Shown one piece after another: positions 54,571-64,000 of a DNA stretch of 64,000 nucleotides. Every line of letters starts with the position of its first letter. Position 1 is the stretch's first letter. The position numbers and the translations under genes are program-made. This DNA comes from Ottelia alismoides (taxonomy: Eukaryota > Streptophyta > Magnoliopsida > Alismatales > Hydrocharitaceae): positions 496,001 through 560,000 of the forward strand of contig JAZKJV010000388.1 of the NCBI GenBank assembly GCA_037367405.1. Reading direction: 5' to 3'. The notes beneath the pieces are model-generated. The model was not told the DNA's origin. It saw only the letters and a program-made list of their open reading frames with translations, and searched no databases.

Positions 54571-57500
54571 TGATGAACGCAAAATTTGCCACTTTAATAA
54601 TCGGTAAATTGTAGTATAGGAGGCGTATTTCGGTCCATCAAAATACCATAAACTTTGAATGTTGTGGAATATTTTTACTTGACAAGTCTACCAAGGTCAA
54701 ACACAGGGAACGGTGATTCTTGGTAGCGTGGTCTTAAGTCAAATTAAATAATTAATTAATGCTTGGTTACTTTCTGTGTTGAGAAAATGCAATTAAACAG
54801 AGAAAATAATTCAGCACAGGATATGTGATTACGATTTTTAATCCGAATAATAACTCAATATCCTCGATATTAAATCACAGATCGAAAGATGATAAATCCA
54901 GAAATATTTATCAATTAGAGCTCAAGCTTGCATGTGACCACAAGGAATCAATTTAGATCTCAAGCTTATTCCCTACAATATTATTCCAAAAAAATGATGT
55001 TTAAATCGCAAAGAAGTTAGGGAATAAATTATTCAAGCCTCCTATATATATCCCCTACAAGAAGATCAAATTCTTGGAAATAAATTTACATTCAAGCCTG
55101 CAAACAAATCAAGAATCTCCCCCAAAATATTTTGCATTCACAGATACAGTCCTTAAAAATCAGATTCGTAGTGTTTCACAAGATAGAGGGCGAAACAAGC
55201 TTTTAAAGGACACCAAGCTTGTAAATTTTGGAAATATAATGAAGAAATTATTCGAAGTTCAAACAGAGGGCCTAATAGCAATAAGAAGATTGATCTTTTA
55301 TATCAAAGGATCCAGAGTGGGGCTTATCCGTAGTTAAATGAACTCGACAGGGGATCTTTGTAAGTGTTCAGTGGGCCTGGCTACAATATTGGATAGTGTG
55401 GATGCGAGGCCACTGAAGATCAAACTGTTCAGGTGCATCGACATTTTGGACGACTCTGATGCATTCAGAAGAAGATTGAATGACTGCTATCGAGCTTCCC
55501 TTCTTTCTCGTCCATCCCTTCAGCTGCCGTAGTTGGAGGAGATCCTCTACATTGAGATGTTCCACACCATCAGTCTTTATGCAGATTGAGAAATAGAAGT
55601 CCCTGCAGGAAAAAAACTACCTTGATTCCTCAAGAATCGGGTGACAGATATAGGTGGTGCAGAACATGATATCAAATCACATATTAAGCTCTTGAATAAT
55701 TAAAATTGAAAAGGTTTGACCAACGTGCTTCCAGGCTACGATGGATTGCTCCAAAACAAACATTAAATATCCACTACATACATTAGGTGATATCCAATGT
55801 GAATGCTACTTCCCGAAGTCAAACACATATATATTATCAATGCTTGAATTCACACGTGCATATTGCTTCACATAAATCGAACTAGTGGAAAATATTAATA
55901 TCATTCAGATCTCAATGGAAATCATATGATAAAGTCATGGCATATCTCTAATATCAATGAATATAACATTTTGACTCAGAATTACTCAATAGCTCGCATA
56001 GAATCCAGTAGAAGTTTTCCTGTCAGCATTTTATAACAAATGGGATCACCTCATCAGTTCTATTCATGGTACTGGAATTCAAATATTCTAAGAGCATGTT
56101 AATTGACAAATACAGACGTTGAATGGCTAGAGATTTTTGCAGTTATAAATTATCTCAAGAGTTAGAACACCTAAAGCATAATGGTAAGATCAGGTTCCCT
56201 AGAAAAATTCAGATTATCTCAAGAGATCTTATTAGCGAGATATGAATACACCCCAAATTATTCTAACCACAGAAGCTCTACTTGATTATATAATGTTCGG
56301 GTCTACAATTTGTTGGTGGGGATGAATGGGTGAGTGGAGCCCTCTTAATCGGAGGTGGATGGAACCGAGGGCAGAATCCAGATCAATGGGCCTTGAGCTG
56401 GGAATGATAGATTGCGGAAGAAATGAAGAATGTTGGGATGGAACTGGAGTTAAAATTGAAGAGGGGAACAAAGGGGAAGGTAGGTCCAAATTTGTAACGA
56501 GAAGTAGATGACAGAATGGAGAAGAAAATGAAAAAGGGGAAAGAGGGTACTACCTGATAGGTGCAAGCCAAAGGAATGGAGCTGCTCTTGCGATGGCTCC
56601 GGTCGTTGCTTCGGAGAGTTGGCGAGTCCTCTGAAGCTCGTACAACAGAGGGACGGGCAGTTGTTCTTGCAAGGTCCCCGATGGGGCCTTGGATCGCGCT
56701 GAGGTCTCGACCTTCGTCGTCGCCCAGCAAGCTTTGGTCCGCTGTCACCAATCCTCGACTCGGATCTAGAAAGGGGAGATGGAGATGCCTCGTAAATGGC
56801 GGATGGGCTGGAGGTTCAACGATGGGAGGCTTTATAGGGGAGGACGGGCTGTTACGCAGGGGTAGTAACGACCGACGAGGACAACTGGCATGGAGGTGGG
56901 GTGATGGCCATTACGAGATGAGGAGGAGAAACGATTGGAGTAGGCGAGGGGGTTGGTAACGGCTGGAGGAGGCGACTTGCATTGGGAATTTGGGGGAGAA
57001 GAAGGAGGGTCACGTGCTAGGCACGTGACCCGAGGGTGGCTTGGGAAGAGAAAGCAATGGGGTGCCACGTGGCATGCCCGGGGGCAGCCACGTGTCACCA
57101 AAAAAATTCAAAATTAAAAGATGAAGAAAATTAGGAAAGAAATAGAAAGAGACCTTAGATCGAAAAATTTCCTTCATAAAAGATGTTCGTCTCGACGAGA
57201 TCTATAACTTTCATGAAGAATCAGAGAGCAAAAGAGGTCATCTGTGCGAAATGGTATTATTGGTGGTTCTCTGTGTATAGAAAACCGGCTTTTTGGGTTT
57301 TGTAATTTTTTTAGTGGTTTTAAAGAGGATAAAAAATCTCTAAAAAATACGATAAATTATAGAGAAATTAATTAAACACTAATCTGAATTTTTTGGATTT
57401 TGAATAAATAAGAAAATAGGAAAATAAAATAAAAATAAGAAACACACAATTTTTGTACAGACTCACAACGGACACTTGGACTCAGTAAGTTTCTTTGATT

Positions 57501-58125
57501 TCAGTTTTAATCTGGATTTGGATTTTTGTGTTTCTCATTAAAACTTTCATCAAAGAACACAAATAAAGAAGAAATAAAATTAAAACGGTTAATTATGCAC
57601 ATAAAAACTCAGGTCAAAAATAGCAAAAAGTCAAAATGCACAAAAGAGGTCCAAAACCCAACTTTCACATATGAGCTCCGAATTTTAAGAAATTGGTCTT
57701 GTTTTGAAGGTATTGGAAAATGGAGAACTTTAAAAGTGAGTAGACCAAAATCGGACACTGTATGAAGGAGATATGCTCGTTTTAGTCCGTCAGATGTGAA
57801 ATTAGACTTTGGGATAATTTGACACTTATTGGAGTTAGTATTTTTTTTGTATTTTTTTATTTAATAAGGTTAGTAATATCTACACAATGGAGGTGGTTTG
57901 GGGTCAATCAGGATTAGGATGAATTAACTAAAAATAAGATAAGTTAGTTGCTTTTTGGGCTAATTTACACTTTGGATTTTTAATGCAATTATGCATGATG
58001 AAATGCAAATATTATTTACATATGTATGAATGCTAATATTGCTCTATTAATGATTAATTGCAAGTGAATGATGGGGAATAGAGCCTAAATGACCAATTTT
58101 AGCATGATGAATAAGGAATTCATTA
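54571..58125 (-). repeat. B2 3' LTR (3555 bp)
   Basis: On the minus strand it starts TAATGAATTCCTTATTCATCA, with the terminal TG mutated to TA, and ends TTGCGTTCATCA. Homologous blocks are shared with the B1 LTR (5411-8310). The GC-rich part, 56290-57110, carries the G-box palindrome. Frames there (56326-57101) occur on both strands and look incidental. A candidate donor CAG|GTAGTACC sits at 56553 but I could not assign an acceptor. Confidence 0.8.
57007..57031. promoter_or_regulatory. Perfect G-box palindrome in B2 LTR
   Basis: GGGTCACGTGC-TAG-GCACGTGACCC holds two CACGTG cores in an 11-bp inverted repeat. Two further cores occur in GCCACGTGGC near 57063 and CCACGTGTCACC near 57088. It stands at the GC-rich/AT-rich border as in families A and C. 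Confidence 0.6.
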
Positions 58126-59828
58126 TACCCCTATACTTAAACGATGCTCGTCCCCGAGCATCAATGAATGAATGACTTAGTTGAATATATCCCTGAATGT
58201 GCATGTGAATTTTCAAGGCTCAATTCATAGAAGACCCTTAATTTGAGTAATCCTAAAATGCTGGGCTCAACCATGCTTTAATTAAAAGGAATCCAACTTC
58301 TCTAATTTTCAGACTCTCTGTTTGTACATATAATATAAGGATATGATTTTTAGTGTACTGCATTCATAAGAGCCAAGTCTACACATCACACAAAGTATCA
58401 ATCCAAGAGACTCTCCTCTAGACCTAATCCTCAACACTAGAGAATAAGTCTATTCTTGCTTCAGTCAACCGTCTCAGTAGTTTGTCAGACTTGAAAGTGT
58501 AGATGGGCGGCCAGATGATGGAGGGCATAGGATTGTGTCTGATTTTCTCTCCCTCACATTGGAACAAGGTGCCTCTCGAGTGCCTTATTACTCAACACAA
58601 GTATATTTTTATTTTGTTGATCAATGTATCCGTCAAGAGAATTTGGAGTCATCTGCACTTGTTTGTCTGGGAGTACACAGGGGTGTGTCTCTTTTGAGTA
58701 TCTAAGATACCTTCGACACCCATACTTGTATCGCTTACGATGCATAGCCCTTTTTATGGTGTCAGCCCGACTCCTTGGTCCTAATTAGCGCTTGGTCCAA
58801 GTGGACACTATGAAAATATTTGGGAGCGCTCGCCATTGGTGGAAGCTCATTTGGAATTTGACTTTGGATGATAGAGCTTTTCTTTGATATTTCTTTTTCT
58901 TTTCTTTTATTGGCTAGCTCCACTGCTTTTACCAAAAGTTGGCACACACTGATCAATAATTTTCATTAAGATTCAATACACCCTGGCACTTAGGTCAATA
59001 TCAAAAAGATAACATATGAACTTGTTCACATACTGGCTAGGTTTTTGCTAACACTCAGGTTTTCTGAAGCCTTCATTAACTTTATCCCATCCTCGAATAT
59101 CATTAAATCTGGTCTAAACTCAAATCTCTAGCCCCAGTTCCTCAAGTGACAACTCAACTCATCTCATCAATCATGCAGTTGTGAAAGTGATTGTGCTAAT
59201 CATATTCTTTTTGAAGGTAGAGATGAAGAGTGCGATATAGCGCTCAAATCTTTCAAACTAGGGAAGTGAGGATTATTAAGTTCAAAAACCCTAATGACTA
59301 AGGCATGTTAACTCAGACTCTCAAGATCTCAGAAATCAAGTGTCCTAAAAAATCCTCAAGCCTTGAGTGATAGTGAATGTGTCAGGAATATATCAACCAA
59401 GGAATGCATGAAATGCAAGACTATGAGTGATTTTTTTATGCAAGAAAGTTTTTTTGGTTTCTTTTTTTATTTTTTTTATTTTTTTATTTTTTTGTTTTTT
59501 TTGCTTTTTGAAAAAAAAGGTTTAGACACGTAATAAACACTACATGTACCCATCCTTGATGTTAGATAAAAATGATTAAAGTACGAGCTATGGATAAAGT
59601 AGATAAAATATATACAAACACACCCCTATACTTAGCATGTGCTATGTCCTCATGGCACAAAGTGAAATGTAGACATAGCTCGTACGAAGTATAGAAGGAT
59701 CAAAAATAAAAGAAGAGAAGTGATGTATAAACAATGGATGTGGTCCCCCTATACTTAGGCTCAGGTCAACCTAAGTATAATCGGATAATTACAGAAGGGG
59801 AACCGGGTAGATTTGCGGATGTACAAGA
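58126..59828 (-). other. B2 3' untranslated region and polypurine tract
   Basis: The tract is AAGTATAGGGGTA on the minus strand (58126-58138), weaker than in A or C. The rest has no ORF. 59450-59520 is a low-complexity T-run. Two hairpins lie at 59629-59780. Confidence 0.7.
59581..59780 (-). promoter_or_regulatory. B2 hairpins (two of the four-hairpin array)
   Basis: A short hairpin lies at 59745-59780 and the long H4 equivalent at 59629-59694. The distal arm GTACGAGCTATG (59581-59592) pairs perfectly with CATAGCTCGTAC (59674-59685). A2, N1 and C1 have T-A where B2 has C-G, so the change is compensated. Confidence 0.65.
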
Positions 59829-61960
59829 TCAAGGAGGTTTGCGACGGACCTTCTTGCGGGAGTGTGGAGGGAGATAGTATGGAGATGCGGAGGGCGATGA
59901 AGAGGGGGCCGATGAAGAAGACCAGCCATCGTCGGAGTCGTCCTTAGGAGAATAGTAGTCGTCTGCAGAGGATCTCCAACTTTTATCGATCAGAGGTAAG
60001 TGCCCTTGGATCAGAGCTGTACTTATTGCACTTATCTGATGAACCATATCGGGACCGGATGAGGACTCTTCAGAAATCACCTGGTGTCTAAGGTCAAAGG
60101 TAACTTTCTTGGTCGGTTTGTTTCCTCGGGAAGTATTGGGAGGAAGTTGGACAATCTTCGTCTCCCTGTCTTCAGTAACCGATGTGGCATTCGTGAGTTC
60201 CTCATCTGATGAATCCCCGTAAAAGTCAGCCAATTCTTGAAGGGTCATGCACTGCTTCGGTCGAGGGAGATTGTTCCTGGTGATTTCGTGGCTTATGGCT
60301 AGGGGTGTTGATGTCACTTCCGGATGATCGTGAATTTTGGTGAAATCGGATGTTTCCGTAGTCGGTTCCTTATATGGTTCAAGTATCTCATGATATACTG
60401 CCGACTCAAAGATTGGACCACTCAAATAATCGTGGTGATCTTCAATAATATGGTCCAATTCTTCATAAGCTCCAATCTCTTGATTTTTCCTAGGAGCAGT
60501 GATAGGGTGGTGAGAATCCGAAGTTTGTCTAATAGTCAGTCTTTTAGGTGACTCTCCTAGGGTTTGTATCAGTGTGTCATGCAGAGATGTCTGATAATGT
60601 GAAATATTTATCTCTTGATCATAACTGTCGGTTTCAAGTTGGTTTTCCTCAGAGCAGGTCATGTCATTAGAGGTTTGTTCATTGTGGTCCGAGTTCGGGA
60701 ACTTGATTTTCTGAGTCTCACAATCGACGATCGTCTTAGCGGAGGCTAAGAACTGCTTTCCTAAAATAATAGGAGACTCAGACAACCTTCCGGGGTGCTC
60801 AATGTCGAGAACAATAAAGTCCACTTTATGTTCTTTACCTCGGAAATTTACGACGACAGAAATGATCCCTCGCGGTCTTTTAGTAGATCGATCGGGTAAT
60901 TGAATGATCACCCTAGTCTTTTTGAGTTGTCCAAATTTAAGTTGATTAAAGACGGACTTCGGGAGGATGTTTAAATTAGAGTCGTCATCTAACTGAACAT
61001 GAGTGAATGTAGAATCCTCAATTTCACATGTGATCCGAGTCAACCGCTTGACTTTGCGACTTTTGATTTTATGATTCATCACCAAAGAACTAGCCATATA
61101 TATGACATGATATTCAGTCCTGGATCGTTTCTTGCCCATCTTTTTGGGGTTCAGTTGACTCTTCACAAATCTCTTAGGATCGAGCACATATTCTATGGCT
61201 TTGATCAATGGAAGCTCTAAGATCAGACTCTTGCAAAATGCTTCCATTTCAGAATTGTCCAATTTTTTTGAAATTTCAATTTTTTCAGGTTTTTGGTATT
61301 TTCTGTAATATGGTCAGTCGGGGGATCAGAAGTCAGCATTTGTTGTGCCTGATTGTGATGATCCAGTGATTTGCATGGTGGTGGCCTTACTTCTTCTGAA
61401 TTTTGTATAGACTAGATGAGATCATATATTCTCTCAGTTAAAGTGTCTGCTCTATGATTAATCCGAGCAATCTCATCCTCAAACATCTCATGACTAGTGA
61501 TTGAATAATCATTCTCCATGTGTCATGATACTGTCATGTAATCTCGAGTAGAGTATTGATTGTTCATCATCATTATGGTCTGATCATGAGTTATATTTCC
61601 TTGACTTTGGTTTTCTCGGGGATTGTCAAAGGAAAATTTATTGTACTCAAGAGGATGGTCATTCTGAGTAGGGGATGGTTCAAGAGGCTGTGAGATCATA
61701 GTAACCAAAAATCATGTTCTACTATCAATATCGGTTACTCTATTGTTCATCCTCAATTCTGGTCTCTCTCTCATGTCCATAAGATTGTCAGAATGTGAGA
61801 GGGGGCTATTCCAAGAAGATGTGTGGTCGATGTATGGGCGGGAAGAGAATGTTGGCTGAGGGGAACTTGATTTGAAGCTCAGGTTCTCTTGAGGAGTGTG
61901 AGAAGAAGAATATCGGGACAAGGTCGTGGAGATCGGAAAAGAAGACCACTACGCCGACAT
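59829..61960 (-). pseudogene. B2 gag-protease remnant without capsid core or polymerase
   Basis: The start ATG at 61960 is followed at codon 4 by a stop. Further stops lie at 61712, 61523 and about 61408, and a frameshift near 61265 leads into a 477-codon open frame (61262-59829). That frame has the pre-protease region and an aspartic-protease fold: LDDDSNLNILP aligns with A2 LLDSGSSINLLP, followed by LPDRSTKRPRGI, VDFIVLD and PIILGKQFL. The first Asp is kept but the S-G of the D-S/T-G motif is D-D, so catalysis is doubtful. After it comes an acidic tail with SSSAPSSSPSASPYYLP and a stop, where other elements continue into RT. The capsid core between start and protease is absent. It probably relied on helper proteins (inference). 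Confidence 0.75.
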
Positions 61961-62701
61961 CTTCTCAAGAGGGATGGAATAATCAGCGAACCATGATTTG
62001 CTTGCGATTACAAGGTCTTTGATGCACACAAATCAAACACAAAACAAACACATTAATTCACCCACTCAGCACTGGTGAAGGCACGTTAGGGTTCTATCAC
62101 TTATCTTTTCAGTTTTAATTTAATGACAAAACAATCTTAAAAATTAAGCGGAGCTGTTAGGTGCCGAAATATTTCACAAAGATTGTCCCGAGTTCATACA
62201 AGTAGTTGCACCTACTTTCAGCTAGTATAGGTGTGAGTACGGACCGTTTAAACGGCCACCCGTGTTACTTGAGGACGGAGCCTTTCATGGTGTCCTCTAA
62301 ACCACCTACTCTGCTAAGGGAAGTCAGACCGTGAAACGACTACCCGAGACCCTCACTGAAAAGTAGCTAATTGTTTTTAAAATTAGTTGTCTGAATGAAA
62401 CTTTTCGGTTTTTGGCTCTGTTCTAATGTGTGCGATCTTGTCCTTACAAACAATGAGTGGGTTTCTCTCCACCAGACGCAGGTTAATTTTATGTCACTTT
62501 TATTTACAGTCGTCTTGATTAGCAGTCCAAGTTTTAAGTTAAAGTTATCACTGTAATTTTTGTGAGCACTGAAATTCACGCCTAACGAGCAGTCCCAATT
62601 CCTCTAAATCCTAAGTTGTAAAACTTGAGAAAGGAGAATCAGAAAAGCCAATGCAAATGTAAATCAATGATGCATGCTTAAGAGAAAGACTTACAGTGAA
62701 T
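61961..62701 (-). other. B2 5' leader (partial)
   Basis: Matches the B1 leader on the other strand (53740-54400). It is cut by the A3 insertion. The last five bases TGAAT (62697-62701) would be the A3 target duplication, unconfirmed. Confidence 0.65.
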
Positions 62702-64000
62702 TGATGAATCCACATTTCATCATCTTTATTCTATTATTTTGGCACCAAAAACCCTAGCAAATGCCTGTAAATAGCATTAAATACACCATCTTAGCATTCA
62801 TGCATGTACCTGTAAATAGTGTATAAAATACTGTAATTAAAACCCAAATTATAGAATAAATAAAAGAAAAGAAAAAGAATAAAATATTGTAAATGTTTTA
62901 TGACCCAAACCCCGAGACCTAGGCATCTTGATGAATAGGTCGACCAGGAATAAAGTAGGGGGAGATAAGGGTCAAATACCTATACTATTCTATTCATTCT
63001 TTATTCATTTTGTGACTCATTTTTGGTTCCACTGTTATACATCAAATAAAGAAACTTTGTACATGAAAGTCGTAGATAATTTTATAAAGAAAAATACAAA
63101 ATTGATTTCACTGAAAAATAATATACAAATAAAAAGTTATGGTCTGAATAAAAATCCAGAATCCCAACTTCCCAGACCTGTATCTCACAACTGAAAACTC
63201 CAAATGCATCAAACTCACCTTTAATTGTATATAGAATAAAATAATCTATTTAATGGCGGTGGTTTCGCATTTAGCGGAGCTACGGTTTGAAAGTTGAGTT
63301 TTGGACCCACATTGTACAACTGTACAGATTAAAATATTCATTTTATTATTCATTCATTATTTTTGAATTTTTATATTTTTATAATTTTGTAATTATTACT
63401 TATAATAAGTATGCACATTAAAATCAGAATAAAAATGTAAACAAAACTCAAATTAAAATACTTACATGTCTAATACATACGTATAGAACCTATATTCAGA
63501 CCTATACAATACCTACTTACATTTTATTAAACATACAAAACATATCAGAAAAATAAAACAAAAATATATTTGTGTATATAAAAGTATTTTATAATTTTAT
63601 AAAATAAGAAATAAAAATAATAAAATTAAAATACACAAAATAAAAATAAAAGGGTATAATATATAGGTAATATACCTATAAGGGGCATAATAGACAACTC
63701 ATAAAAATATATTCCATAAAAATAAATAAAAATCATAACAAAATTCTACATAAAAAATAAATATTTTTTATTTTATAACCTAAAAATAATAAAATCATTT
63801 TCGATTTTTAATTGAATTTACAAAGGTTTTTCGAGGGGTTTTTCCTGGTTGGTATACGTGGACCAACCAGGTGGCGCCCCCAGTTGACCCCGGTCAACTG
63901 GTCGTCGCCCCTCCTGTGCTCGTTGTCAGAATTGGTTTTCGAGCCAATTTCTTGGCTTTTTCGCAACCAAACCTTTCACCCTTTCGACTCGATTTCTTCT
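62702..64000 (+). repeat. A3: start of a family-A LTR, running off the window
   Basis: Starts TGATGAATCCACATTTCATC and aligns with A1 and A2 LTRs throughout. It has no UTR or polypurine tract before it, so it is most likely the 5' LTR of a plus-strand element. At 63844-63871 the G-box palindrome has two mismatched bases. At 63880-63901 the W-box hairpin is intact with a compensated change (CAGTTGACC/GGTCAACTG). Confidence 0.85.

Larger units (their letters stand above)
54571..62701 (-). mobile_element. B2: reduced, non-autonomous family-B element (right part outside the window)
   Basis: Minus-strand order: leader (62701-61961), broken gag/protease ORF (61960-59829), 3' UTR with two hairpins, polypurine tract and 3' LTR (58125-54571). 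The capsid core, reverse transcriptase, RNase H and integrase are all missing. A3 is inserted in its leader at 62702, so its 5' LTR and PBS are not visible here. Confidence 0.8.

Noticed and set aside
59450..59520. T-rich run as a polypurine tract or terminator
   Set aside because: Low-complexity sequence in the B2 UTR, away from the LTR border. The true tract is at 58126-58138.

Overview
The window looks like plant nuclear DNA made entirely of nested LTR retrotransposons of the Ty3/gypsy Athila type. The evidence is a polymerase with the FMDDFSVYG active-site motif, integrase with the [16 protein letters not shown] signature, tRNA-Asp-like primer binding sites, LTRs of about 3.4-3.8 kb and 5-bp target duplications. 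I found no host gene, tRNA, rRNA or CRISPR array. The long LTRs and the depth of nesting suggest a large, repeat-rich angiosperm genome, possibly a monocot. The species cannot be read from the sequence. Element labels (A, B, C, N) are mine.

Layout. (1) 1-5410: 3' end of a plus-strand family-A element (A1), with post-pol UTR, polypurine tract and 3' LTR. (2) 5411-8330: rest of the 5' LTR and PBS of the oldest element, plus-strand B1. Its leader resumes at 53131-54570. (3) 8333-53125: a minus-strand non-autonomous element N1 (gag-like ORF, no pol) inserted in the PBS of B1, with a perfect GGAAT duplication at both ends. (4) Inside N1, 10763-28595: A2, a complete plus-strand element with near-identical LTRs, a perfect CCTCT duplication and one uninterrupted gag-pol ORF of about 2255 codons. 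(5) Also inside N1, 29856-47558: C1, a full-length minus-strand element whose gag-pol has five stops and a frameshift. (6) 54571-62701 and beyond: B2, a minus-strand, strongly reduced element with a protease-like domain but no capsid core or reverse transcriptase. It is interrupted at 62702 by the LTR of another family-A element (A3), which runs off the window.

LTR divergence estimated by eye agrees with the nesting: N1 about 6 %, C1 about 2-3 %, A2 about 0.06 %. A2 is therefore very young and may be competent to move. N1 and B2 keep ends like those of the autonomous families but lack polymerase, so they probably depended on proteins supplied by such relatives (inference).

The most unusual content is conserved, non-protein structure shared by the families. 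An array of hairpins just after pol has 3' arms that repeat the polypurine-tract motif, and its stems carry compensatory changes. Six hairpins with a near-constant loop lie inside the gag-pol reading frame. G-box and W-box palindromes sit at the same place in the LTRs, and a probable 249/311-bp intron lies inside the LTR leader.
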